The position numbers were made by a program, and so were the translations under genes. The notes below the pieces were generated by a model. That model was not told the origin of the DNA, made no database searches, and saw only the letters and a program-made list of their open reading frames with translations. This document shows, piece by piece, positions 40,171-50,490 of a stretch of DNA of 60,000 nt. Position 1 is the first letter of the stretch. Each line of letters begins with the position of its first letter. Source of the DNA: Tubulanus polymorphus (taxonomy: Eukaryota > Nemertea > Palaeonemertea > Tubulaniformes > Tubulanidae); NCBI RefSeq assembly GCF_964204645.1, contig NC_134034.1, positions 2,886,072 through 2,946,071 on the forward strand, read 5' to 3'.

Positions 40171-40455
40171 TCTATTAAACCAGGCCCAGGATGAGGATTT
40201 ATCCCTATAGGGGTAACTTTGATACCCGTTTTATAAAACCAGACCCGGGTTGAGGATTTATCCCTAGGGGTAACTTTGATACCCGTTTTATAAAACCAGG
40301 CCCATGTTGAGGATTTATCCCTAGGGGTAACTTTGATACCCGTTTTATAAAGTCAGGCCCAGGTTGAGGATTTATCCCTAGGGATAAACTTGATACTGAT
40401 TCTATAAAACCAGGCCCAGAGGTTGAGGAGTCACCCCTCGGGATGATATTGAAAC
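40171..40455 (+). repeat. Family H, second array, about 5 units
   Basis: GAGGATTTATCCCTAGGGGT, AACTTTGATACCCG and TTTTATAAAACCAGGCCC blocks; closer to the 24770-25390 copies than to 39418-40060. Confidence 0.9.
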
Positions 40456-41027
40456 CCATAATCTAAACCCGACGATAACGATAACCGAACTATGAAAGTG
40501 GATAACTTTGTTACCCTCCGCAGGTTTGGGATTTATCCCATCGGAAAAATGACGTGTATAAAACCGGGTCGAGATATCTGTACTTTGACGGGTATATACA
40601 CTAACAGCTTCGAGCTGCTAAACCGTTTCGAGATAGCGATAAACGCCGAACCTCTCGAAACGTTGCCTTTGTCGCCGAAGAAGACTCTCGTCGCGATTGT
40701 CGACCGGAAAAAACCGCGGCCCCGGCTGTCAAATGATTTCTGTTTGCGGGGGTAATTAGCGACGAGGCCTGAATGACTGAATATCATCATCGTCGTCATC
40801 ATCATCCTCATCGCCGTCTGTTCGCGCGGTTTCGCGTAATTGCTAGAGCGCGCGCGCGGGTACCCGCGGTCGGGGATAATTTTCGACAATTTTACGTACG
40901 GTGACACCCGGCGTCGTATCGCGTCTACGATTCACGCGGCTCTACATTAATTGTTAGTAATTGTTGAGGATTGCCGTTCGGGAAACCGTAGCAGCAAGAA
41001 ATTATACGTAGATCGTAAAAGCTTTCA

Positions 41028-41030
<3 letters not shown>
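40456..41030. other. Intron, no recognisable feature
   Basis: Unique, CpG-rich with ATC repeats near 40785-40812. Two overlapping open frames are unsupported. Confidence 0.5.
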
Positions 41031-41031
<1 letters not shown>

Positions 41032-41089
<58 letters not shown>

Positions 41090-41111
41090 TCCTCTCTCTC
41101 TCTCTCTCTCT

Positions 41112-41170
<59 letters not shown>

Positions 41171-41336
41171 TCTCCCCATCTCACCCTCCCCCTCTCTCCC
41201 CTCTCCCCCTCTGCCTCCCCTGCCTCTCCCTCCCTCTCCCTCCCTCTCCTCCCTCCCCTGCCCCTCCCTCCCTCCCTCTCTCTCTCTCTCTATCTCTCTC
41301 TCCCTCTCTCTCACTCCCTCTCTCTCTCCCTCTCTA

Positions 41337-41402
<66 letters not shown>

Positions 41403-41550
41403 TCCCTCTCTACTCTCTCTCTCTCTCTCTCTCTCCCTCTCCCCTCTCACCCTCCCCCTCTCTCCCCTCTCTCCCCTCTCACCCTCTGCCTCCCCTGCCC
41501 CTCCCACTCCCTCCCTCCCTCCCTCCCTCCCTCCCTCCCTCTCTCCCTCC

Positions 41551-41581
<31 letters not shown>

Positions 41582-42000
41582 ACTCCCTCTTCCCCTGTCT
41601 CTTCCTCTCTCTCCCTACTATACTTCCTATCATTCTCCCTCTCTCTCTCCGTCTCTCTCCCTCACCTCTTCCCCTTCTCTTTTCTCTTCCACCTGCTCCC
41701 TGTTTTTCCTCTCTCCTTCACCTCTTTCCCTTCTCTCTTCCATCCCTCTCTCGCTTTCCCCCGCCCCTTGTCTCCTTCATACCCTTCTCTCTACATCTCC
41801 CTCGCGTCTCTTTATACCACCTCTCTGATTTATCTCCCTCACTAATATCCCTGACTGTCCCTCTCCTTTCCCCCTCCCTGTCTTTATCTATTTCCTTCCG
41901 TTCTTACTCCACTCCCTTTCTATCCCTCAACCCTCTCTCCTTCACTCTTCTTTCATCCCCCCCTTTCGATCTTCCTCATCCTCTTTTGCCACCCGTCCCT
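41032..42000. repeat. Pyrimidine-rich (CT)n/(CCCT)n tract, about 0.97 kb
   Basis: Almost purine-free + strand decaying to mixed CT-rich sequence. The 351-codon open frame is the longest in the window and is purely compositional (Ser/Leu/Pro). Confidence 0.97.
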
Positions 42001-42275
42001 CAATAAATCCGGCGTCTAATCCATCTTTCAGACCGAACGAGTCTAAACTGTGCATTAGTTTGGGCAGGTGAGCCACAAGACCATTGCCCTTTCATTTCCA
42101 TACATCATTACATTCTCCACTCCCTTATCAAACTCTTAGGATCGACTGTGTGGAAAGCCCTTCAGATAAGAAGGAAGGCCATCATTGGGAAATCCCCCCA
42201 GAATTGCTTTCCCAGTGACATCGAGTCAAAGGGAAAGCCCATTACCGCGTATATATCATTAAAGTTGAACGCGCC
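42001..42275. other. Intron, no recognisable feature
   Basis: Unique spacer between the pyrimidine tract and the first TTAA MITE. Confidence 0.5.
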
Positions 42276-42278
42276 TAA

Positions 42279-42543
42279 CCCTTTCAGTGCTGGCTAATTA
42301 ATACCCTATAGTGCTGAAGATAATTTGAAAATTCTGAAAAATTCCACCCTAGTGTTTTGAATAACGGGAATAGCACTATAGTGCGTCTACACCGCGGTGC
42401 AGTGTATCGTTACTAGTATTTCACTAAGTTTGACAGGTGCTGCCATCTTTCAAGAGAGATAATTAGTAATTACTAATTAAATCAATACACCGCAGTGCGG
42501 TGTACTAGCAAACTTCACCAATTCATACACCGCACTGAAAGGG
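42279..42543 (-). mobile_element. piggyBac-like MITE (TTAA target), 265 bp
   Basis: Terminal inverted repeats CCCTTTCAGTGC and GCACTGAAAGGG (the right end reads CGCACTGAAAGGG) stand next to CTAA and TTAA. The interior has palindromic ACACCGC(A/G)GTGCGGTGT motifs and a TTTGACAGGTGCTGCCATCTT block. It is inverted relative to 53918-54199. TTAA duplication with CCC-starting ends is the piggyBac pattern. No ORF. Confidence 0.85.
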
Positions 42544-42664
42544 TTAAGGGTTAGTCGATGCTACATTAAAAATCAAAATGGCGGCTTTAGTAATGCGGTG
42601 TACTAGCAAAATCCATCACTGATTTGTACACCGCACTGCGGTGTAGACGCACTGAAAGGGTTAA
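42544..42664 (-). mobile_element. Truncated copy of the TTAA MITE
   Basis: Keeps the ACACCGCACTGCGGTGTAG palindrome and the CACTGAAAGGGTTAA end (42650-42664). It lies directly behind the complete copy. Confidence 0.8.
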
Positions 42665-43210
42665 TACACGGCTGTTTATACGTTATTCTTGCAAGTCCGA
42701 GAACGAATCGAATTTTGTGCTCAAAACTACACGATTCAAATTCTTCTTCAACTCGGACCCCGAGCCTTTATTATGAATCTTCGATCGCGTTTTCCTGTGG
42801 TCGGTTTTTGCGACGTTTTACTTTTTTCGTCTTCAAATTTAAAGCTCGACCGCGATTTCAGTAGTTGACTCTCCTTTAATTGCGACAAGCGACGACGACG
42901 AAACGAGAGCGCGACGATAAAATCCGAACGGGAACGGATTTTACGAGGAGGCGTCCCGCGGGTACGCTAAAATCCGGTCGATAATCGTCGACTTTTCGCG
43001 CCGTCGAAATAAAATCGTCGCGTATTATCTAAGTGCATAAGTCACTGGCGACTCGCGCGATTTCGCGGAAAGATTACGGCGATAATTTTCCGGCGCTCGC
43101 GTAGACAAGAATCTTTCGAGCGACGAGTGCGTTTTATTGGCTACGTCTAAATTTAGAGACGCTTATATCGGGTCTTAAACGTCGGACGTTTTCAAGAGCG
43201 GCAGTTTTGT
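42665..43210. other. Intron, unique CpG-rich sequence
   Basis: No repeat or coding signal recognised. Confidence 0.5.
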
Positions 43211-44050
43211 GAAATACGGTTGACTCTGTCTCTTACCGCGGTAAAGTTGAGACCGGTAAAATTCTACCCAGAGTTGGTGTCAAAGTTCACAGAGTCTACT
43301 GTATTTCATAAACTCTTACTCAATATTTGACACCATCTGGGGGGGGGGGGGTAGAATTTTACCAGTCTCAACTTTACCGCAGTAAGAGACAGAGTCTACT
43401 GTAATTCACAAACTCTTCCTCAGTATTTGACAACAACTTTGGGTTGAGTTTTATTAATCTTAATTTTACCACTGTAAGAGACTGACTCTACTGTATTTCA
43501 TAAACTCTTACTCAGTACTCGACACCATCTCGGGGTAGAATTTTACCAGTCTCAACTTTACCGCAGTAAGAGACAGAGTCTACTGTAATTCACAAACTCT
43601 TCCTCAGTATTTGACAACAACTTTGGGTTGAGTTTTATTAATCTTAATTTTACCACTGTAAGAGACTGACTCTACTGTATTTCACAAACTCTTACTCGGT
43701 ATTTGACACCAACTCGGGGTAGAATTTTAATAGTCTCAACTTTACCGCAGTAAGAGACAGAGTCTACTGTATTTCACAAACTCTTACTCAGTACTCGACA
43801 CCATCTCGGGGTAGAGTTTTACCGGTCTCAACTTTACCGCAGTAAGAGACAGAGTCTATTTCATAAACTTTATTTCATAAACTCTTACTTTGTATTTGAC
43901 ACCATCTCGGGGTAGAATTTTATCAGTCTCAATTTTACCGCAGTAAGAGACAGAGTCTACTGTATTTCACAAACTCCTACTCAGTACTTGACACCATCTC
44001 GGGGTAGAATTTTACCGGTCTCAACTTAACCGCAGTAAGAGACAAGATTT
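43211..44050 (+). repeat. 92-bp tandem repeat, about 9 units
   Basis: Units read AGAGACAGAGTCTACTGTAT, TTCACAAACTCTTACTCAGT, ATTTGACACCATCTCGGGGT and AGAATTTTACCAGTCTCAAC. One unit has its CTCGGGG expanded to a G run of about 12 (43338-43350). The array ends about 240 bp before exon 4. Confidence 0.93.
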
Positions 44051-44292
44051 TTTCTTAAACGCTTAAGATTTCTAGAAATACGTAGGCTGCTCATACTCGA
44101 ATGACCAGCCAATGATTTTCGGAAAAACGTTCGAGAAAAAAGTCGTCCGCCGCTTGTGTCCCAACAAGTAGGACGAAATGCCGATCAGTATTCCACTAGG
44201 CGTCGTGAAGCTAATCTCTACTACCGCTAGTTCAACAGTTCTCATTCCTTAGAAGCACGCTGATTGCGTCGTCTTTTTTGTATCTTTTCCAG

Positions 44293-44360
44293 TGGAGATC
44301 GTCCCGGCGGTGAAGGCCGTAACCGGTGTGCAAATCATCAAGTCCGGAGTCGGCGACAAG
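44293..44360 (+). CDS. PTPRN: PTPRN-family exon 4: end of membrane-proximal ectodomain
   Basis: The acceptor is TTGTATCTTTTCCAG ending at 44292 and the donor is GTAAGC at 44361. TG plus the A left by exon 3 makes Met. Then 22 codons read EIVPAVKAVTGVQIIKSGVGDK and end in phase 0. VTGVQIIKSGVGDK matches QTGLQILQTGVGQR of IA-2 and SGLKILQTGVGSK of phogrin, the last strand of the domain just outside the membrane. The next exon should begin in phase 0 and contain the transmembrane helix. It follows a 38.2-kb intron. Confidence 0.94.
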
Positions 44361-44867
44361 GTAAGCTCTTTGTTTCGGTATTTCGCGTCTATGTCTTGAA
44401 ATGACTGGGATAGATTAATTTATATTTCACCGATAATTTACAAGGGGACGATGCACTGTTAGGTCTACCCCTGCAGCTTGATTGATTCCATTGTACTTAT
44501 TCGGTGTATCCCGTACAAACACACACATCGCACCTGCTGGAAATATAACCGGGGGGGGGGGAGTGGGCGGTTTGTTTTGTAAAATCGGAAATTGAGGTAA
44601 AGATATAGTTGTGTGTGATCGGCTAACAAAATTTACAGACTTATTTGTATAAATGGAAGTAGTACGTGTTTGAAAATTTCGGTTCATGTAATTAATCTTT
44701 CAACCAGTCTGAGCCGGCAAGCGACTGATTGGGGTCATTTTGTTGACTGCCTAATTTGATACTTCGACATTCACAAATAGCTAAAGGGGTTAACACTATG
44801 TATAGGGTAATTGTATGGTATATTTTTTCGTTTTTCTTCAATTTCAATGTGAAATAGTCCGAAAGTT
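44361..44867. other. Intron, no recognisable feature
   Basis: Unique, with a G run at 44551-44561. Confidence 0.5.
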
Positions 44868-44871
44868 TTAA

Positions 44872-45140
44872 CCCTTTAATTGCATCTATCTACACCGCAA
44901 TGCGGTGTACTAATCAGAGATAGACTTTGCTAGTACACCGCATTGCGGTGTATTGAGGTTATCAGTAATTAGTTTTTATCCGATGGCAATAAGTGTCAAA
45001 CATAGTGAAATACTAGTAACTAACAATACACCGCACTAAAGTTGTATGCCTGTTATACACTGCACGTTGGCAAAATTCATTAAAAAGATTCAAAATCATC
45101 TCCAGCACTTTTGGGAAATAATTAGTCGCCACTGAAAGTC
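44872..45140 (+). mobile_element. Degenerate TTAA MITE copy
   Basis: TTAA then CCCTTTAATTGCATCTATC, two ACACCGCA(A/T)TGCGGTGTA palindromes, and a decayed right end CACTGAAAGTC. The flank GAAATAGTCCGAAAGTTTTAA is shared with the copy at 57673. Confidence 0.8.
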
Positions 45141-45642
45141 TAAAATAGTTATCTTTTTATCGAGTGAAGTCATTTTCGTTGCAACATTTCGTCTCGCATT
45201 TTTATTTTGCGACGAAAGTTAAACTCGTGCGCACGCGCGCGCCTCATCGCTATGCGGACCGTGTACGCCCGCGAATTCGAGTCGCAATTCGACGGAAATT
45301 TGGTTAGTTATTTGAAGAACGGTCGCGTGTTTTTATCGTGCGTGTGACTGAAATTCAACCGATAGAATTAACTATTCGTTCGAATGATGTTGATTTTTTT
45401 TCGCGTCTAGCTCATCTTCGTCTTCGTCTTCGTTGTTGTCGTTGCCGGGTGTGAGGGGAATTTCGATGCGTCTTGAAATTCCAATCCTGAATGTTGTTGT
45501 CTTACTTTCGAACGCCGGAAACGGTGTCGGGTCGTTTGGAAAGTGGGGTAAAGTGAGGCCTCGTAGTTGAACGGCAGCGCTAAAAAGCTTGTTGAGCTAA
45601 CGGGGTTCTAAATATCAAAGCTCGGGGAAGAACCATAGAAAG
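45141..45642. other. Intron left of the gap; contains the weak transmembrane-exon candidate
   Basis: A strong acceptor TTTTTTTTCGCGTCTAG ends at 45410. It is followed by 40 bases reading LIFVFVFVVVVAG, then GTGAGG at 45451. Phases fit exon 4 and exon 5, but the peptide is short and comes from a TCTTCG microsatellite-like run, so I do not call it an exon. Confidence 0.3.
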
Positions 45643-45742
45643 NNNNNNNNNNNNNNNNNNNNNNNNNNNNNNNNNNNNNNNNNNNNNNNNNNNNNNNNNN
45701 NNNNNNNNNNNNNNNNNNNNNNNNNNNNNNNNNNNNNNNNNN
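45643..45742. other. Assembly gap (100 N)
   Basis: Exactly 100 N, a conventional size for a gap of unknown length. It lies in the interval where the transmembrane exon is missing. Confidence 0.99.
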
Positions 45743-46155
45743 TCTCGTTTTTCTAGTCTTGGGCTCATTCAAATTTTCATGATATGGCGAGTTAACCCTT
45801 TTCATACGGTTTGCACTTTCTGCGGCCTGGATTGATTCCAGTCCATTTACTAACGATACCAGAGACGATTTCAGTGAAAACCGACGTATGAAATTTACTG
45901 AAACGCCGATAAGCCTATTAATGTCTTAAGGAGTTATCTGGGGTTTCATCTTCGCGTGACGCCGCGATTTTAATAAAGTTGAAACCTCTTTCGTTTAAAT
46001 CGGATTTATTTTTCGAGGATGAAATTTTCACCCCGCGGCCGATGCTTTGTACGTTTCCCTTCTACGACGAGTGATGATTGAATTAATCAGGAATTAATGA
46101 GCTCATTAAGACTTAATCAGTGTGCCTTCGGGGCATTTCGCGCCCTCAGGGTGAA
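45743..46155. other. Intron right of the gap, no recognisable feature
   Basis: Unique sequence; nothing supported. Confidence 0.5.
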
Positions 46156-46159
46156 TACT

Positions 46160-46825
46160 ACTAGCAAGTGAAGGTCCACCGTGCCGGGGTTCGCTAGTAG
46201 TTTATCGGAGTTCGGCGCTTCAATTTCTTCTACATTCAACTTGCTGTAAGACATCGACTTCTGCGGCTTCGGAGGCTTCCATGGGTGAGAGGTTCCGAAC
46301 CACCAGGTGTCGCTAGTGTGCAGTAGGACTTGAACTACTGCGGTAATAAGGATTTTACTTGTGGCAATTGAGGATCCACCAGGTTTCGCTAGTGTGCAGT
46401 AGGACTTGAACTACTGCGGTAATAAGGATTTAACTTGTGGCAAGTGAGGATCCACCAGGTGTCACTAGTGTGCTGTAGGACATCAACTACTGCGGTAATA
46501 AGGATTTAACTTGTGGCGAGTGAGGATCCACCAGGTGTCACTAGTGTGCTGTAGGACATCAACTACTGCGGTAATAAGGATTTAACTTGTGGCAAGTGAG
46601 GATCCACCAGGTGTCACTTGTGTGCAGTAGGACATCAAATACTGCGACAATAGCAGATTCTACTGGTGGCAAGTGAGGATCTACCAGGTGTCACTAGTCT
46701 GCAGTAGGACTAGTGCGACAATAACAGATTCTACTTGTGGCAAGTGAGGATCTACCAGGTGTCGCCGTAAGACCTAAACTACTGGTGCAATAGAGGATTC
46801 CAGTAGTGGCAAGTGAGGATGGCCC
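46160..46825 (+). repeat. Family A minisatellite, about 9 units
   Basis: The largest family A array. Units alternate small variants (CGGTAATAAGGATTTAACTT versus CGACAATAGCAGATTCTACT). Confidence 0.93.
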
Positions 46826-47305
46826 ATCCTTGACAATGGATAAAATGCCAACCTGTATCGAGGCGTGTATCGAGTAAACCATCGCTAATTAAAGAGACTC
46901 GCAGCTAATTATACCGACTGCGTGGGGGTCATGGCAGGCATTGTCACGAGCAAAACTTATATCCGGTGTACATCAGGGTGATAATGCGTGCGCGCGTTGA
47001 TGAAATGAATTATCAGCAAACAACAGGAAATGACCCCTCCCCTTCCTGAATATATACTAATGGCAAACTAACTCCAGTCGAGCCACCTGACTACTAGTGA
47101 TACTAACTAGCTTTCTCTTCTAGCAGATGAACTAGCTGGATGTTCGAAAATCTGACTGACTACATGAAACGTTCGTCGATGGATATTCGATACGGCATTC
47201 GATACCATTTGGTCAAGAGTTTTAAGATCGGTTATAGAACCGAAACGTGTTCGGACTGGTTTTATGAAGTTGTCAGATCGGTTATACAACCAAAATTAGG
47301 TCAGG
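46826..47305. other. Intron, no recognisable feature
   Basis: Unique sequence; the open frame at 47140 runs into family B and D material. Confidence 0.5.
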
Positions 47306-47605
47306 CCGGTATCGACGTGAATATTCGTCAGACCGAGTTCAGAATCAGTCGCGTTTTAACGCAAGAAAGTGACGCAGGATCATCGGTCTAATTGTCCGTT
47401 AAAAATCGATCACAGCCACTTGAACGAACCTTGCTTAAGGGTGAAACTAAGAGTTTTGAAAGTCGTTTAAACTCCTTCTATATTATTCTTCCGACCGAGT
47501 TCATCGTATATGCTTAAAATCAGTCGCGTTTAAAATGCGAGAAAGTTACGCAGTATCCTCGGTTCAAAATCATTCATAGCCACGTGAAGAAACCATGTTT
47601 TGGCC
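47306..47605 (+). repeat. Family B, two tandem copies (about 170 bp each)
   Basis: The two copies show the unit is about 165-170 bp: from ATCGACGTGAATATTCGTC through CATAGCCACGTGAAGAAACC and a CTTAAGGGTGAAACTAAGAG linker. This is the best locus for defining the family. Confidence 0.88.
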
Positions 47606-47879
47606 AATTTTGGATAAAACTACTGAGATATTAGGAAGACTTGCATATATCAAAGCCAGCCAACTCTCCCTTCCACCTAAGGGCGGTGCACCTGCCTGAT
47701 TGCCTTTTCCATATCTCCTAATGGCCTTAATTTCAACTAATAACCACTGGCGTTCTTAGGATGATATAATTACGTACAAGTTATTTGATACTTTTGATTC
47801 TTCCGAGTTAAACTTCCTTCATTCGAGATGGATCAATCTGGTCGCAGTTTGACAGTGTATTTACATGTCAGACTCTGAC

Positions 47880-48180
47880 TCAAGGGTCTTAAGATTGGTT
47901 GTAGAACCAAAATGAACTTAGACTGGTCTAAAGTTGTTAGATCGGTTATAAAACCAAAATGAGCTTAGACCGGTCTGATGTTTTTTTTTTTAAATATTAA
48001 TTTTTTAATTCCCTCAACCCACTGAGCGCCAGAGAAGGGCATTCATTAGCGGGGTTCAATGTATCTTTTCCCGAATAGGGGAGAGACCAGAGAAGAACCT
48101 TAGACCAAGGTCTTAAGTTGTAAGATCGGTTATGGAACCAAAACGAGCTCAGATCCGTCTTAAGTTTTAAGATACTCGAT
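47880..48180 (+). repeat. Family D repeat, about 5 units with a ~110-bp interruption
   Basis: Units GGTTATAGAACCAAAATGAG and CTTAGACTGGTCTTAAG, interrupted at about 47980-48100 by a T-rich and CCACTGAGCGCCAGAGAAGG segment. Confidence 0.8.
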
Positions 48181-49090
48181 TGAAATTAAGTCATTCTCGG
48201 TTAGGTCTAGTTATAATAGTAATAATGGTAATGAATTCAAATTTCCATATAGAGCGCGCTATTTAAGAAAAAACTCGTGTCACGGTATTCGACATTATCG
48301 ATATTCGAATTTGATCGATAGCTAGTGAAAGGAAAACGGTTTTAACTCGACGTTTTGAGACTAGGTTTGAAAATGTAATCGGCCGAGCGAAAGGAATTCG
48401 GCGGGCGAGCGTCATGTAGATCTAAAGACGTCTTGTGACGATGATTTCTGAACGTTGCGAAAGGGTCTTAACGTTGCAAGAGATATATAATTACGTGAAA
48501 TGAAACTCGCTAATACTACTCATCTGGCCCGTAAAAGGACACCCCGGATAATTTCTGCTAATAATCGGTTATAATTATCACCGAGGCTAAAAGCCTTCTA
48601 AGTTAAAGGGTGTTAGTGGTCAGAGGTATTAACCCTCGCGAACAAAGAAAGGCGTGTGCCGCGTGCGTGTGCCCCTCTGAGAGGAACACCTGTATTTGTT
48701 ATCGACATATCTAACTGACTATTGTCACTAGAAGTCCACCCCTTCTATTGTTATGGCGTGGACTGGCGCAGTGTTATTAGCGGGTGATTAACATCGCCCG
48801 AAGGTTCGTCGCGAGTAGGAAATGAGGGAGGGCAGGTTGATGGCGAACGCGATGATGGATTGTTAAGGTAGATGATAGTCGCGAGGCCGCGATTTGATTA
48901 CCATTCGTGAGTCACGCGTCGGATGGAACGGGTCTCGATGATGGAGAGGGGTCAGTTTCCGTGGAAGTCGGGCGTATTTGATGCGATGTCTTGAAACTAG
49001 AAACCGGGGCGTAGGAGATTATTTCGCGATGAATATTGAAGAGATTGAAGGTACGTGAATTTTGTATGAGATTTCGAAATCAGAACTAGG
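48181..49090. other. Intron, unique sequence
   Basis: About 0.9 kb without repeats. I looked for the transmembrane exon here and found no hydrophobic frame with good splice sites. Confidence 0.5.
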
Positions 49091-49094
49091 TTCA

Positions 49095-49588
49095 CACAGT
49101 TAGATTATATCCAGGTAACTGCGGAACTTGGTCCAGGGTCAAATTGAATCCACACGACTGTGGAACTAGATTCAGAGAGTCGAATTAAACCCGCACAACC
49201 GTGTGGAAATAGGATACAGAGTCATATTAAACCCACACAACTGTGGAAACTGGATTCAGAGTCGAATTAAACCTTCACAGCTGCGGAACTCGATCCAGAG
49301 TCAAATTAAATCCACACAACTGTGGAACTGGATCCAGAGTCAAATCAAACCCACACAACTGTGGAACTGGATCCAGAGTCAAATTAAACCCACACAACTG
49401 TGGAACTGGATTCAGAGTCAAATTAAACCTATAGAGTGGAATATGGATCCACAGTCAAATTGAACCCACAGGACCGTGGAATATGGATCCACAGTCAAAT
49501 TAAACCCGCAGAACTGTGGAACTGGATTCAGAGTCAAATTAAACCTATAGAGTGGAATATGGATCCACAGTCAAATAGAACCCACAGA
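49095..49588 (-). repeat. Family C minisatellite, inverted, about 12 units
   Basis: ACCCACACAACTGTGGAACT and GGATCCAGAGTCAAATTAAA units; the right half degenerates to ATAGAGTGGAATATGGATCC variants. Confidence 0.93.
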
Positions 49589-49969
49589 GTGGAATATGTT
49601 CTGTCACATTGTAATCTTGTATATGAAGTAGTTACATGTATTTGACAGATTATTAATTCAAGTGTAGATGGTGTTTGACAGTCAGTACGAGTCCCCTGGG
49701 TCGTGGATATTTGCGTTACTCAGTCAGGGGGAAAATTCCGCCTGCAGAGACGGCACATTTCACAAAGACACCAGCTTCTAATATCTATCACCATGGCGAT
49801 GACAGTTAACTGACAAGATTTCGAATTTCAAATCCGCATTGTGTTCGATGGAGACTTTCATTTCAAGCGGGCCCGGAGGCTCATTAGAAAGAACTGCCGT
49901 ACTGGCGGTATCACATTAGACAGAAAGGTTTTGCATTCCTTTAGAAACAAGAAGAAAACAAATATGTTC
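49589..49969. other. Intron, no recognisable feature
   Basis: Unique sequence; no supported exon. Confidence 0.5.
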
Positions 49970-50490
49970 GAAAAGTTTCGACTATATCCTAATAGTCATC
50001 TTCAGGAATACTGTATTCCTTGAGCTAGTGTAGTTTATTCAACGTTTCGACTTTATCCTAATAGTCATCTTCAGGAATACTGTATTCCTTGAGCTAGTGT
50101 AGTTTATTCAACGTTTCGACTATATCCTAATAGTCATCTTCAGGAATACTGTATTCCTTGAGCTAGTGTAGTTTATTCAACGTTTCGACTATATCCTAAT
50201 GGTTATCTTCAGGAATACTGTATTCCTAGAACTAGTAGTTTATTCAACGTTTCGACTATATCCTAATAGTCATCTTCAGGAATACTGTATTCCTTGAGCT
50301 AGTGTAGTTTATTCAACGTTTCGACTATATCCTAATAGTCATCTTCAGGAATACTGTATTCCTTGAGCTAGTGTAGTTTATTCAACGTTTCGACTATATC
50401 CTAATAGTCATCTTCAGGAATACTGTATTCCTTGAGCTAGTGTAGTTTATTCAACGTTTCGACTATATTCTAATAGTCATCTTCAGGAAT
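49970..50490 (-). repeat. 69-bp satellite with hammerhead-like core motif, about 7.5 units
   Basis: Units read AACGTTTCGACTATATCCTA, ATAGTCATCTTCAGGAATAC and TGTATTCCTTGAGCTAGTGT. The reverse complement holds CTGAAGA, a GACTAT..ATAGTC stem and CGAAAC, like the conserved core of hammerhead ribozymes, and a GGAATAC-A-GTATTCC palindrome. Units are nearly identical. Confidence 0.93.

Noticed and set aside
40951-42006. 351-codon open frame, the longest in the window
   Set aside because: It lies wholly in a CT-rich tract and codes only for Ser/Leu/Pro runs; overlapping frames on both strands are equally open.
45411-45450. Transmembrane microexon of PTPRN
   Set aside because: Splice sites and phases fit but 13 hydrophobic residues from a TCTTCG-type run are too few and too repeat-like to call an exon.
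49970-50490. Functional hammerhead ribozyme
   Set aside because: Only the core-like strands are present. No complementary strand with a UH cleavage site was found, so it is kept as a question, not as a feature.
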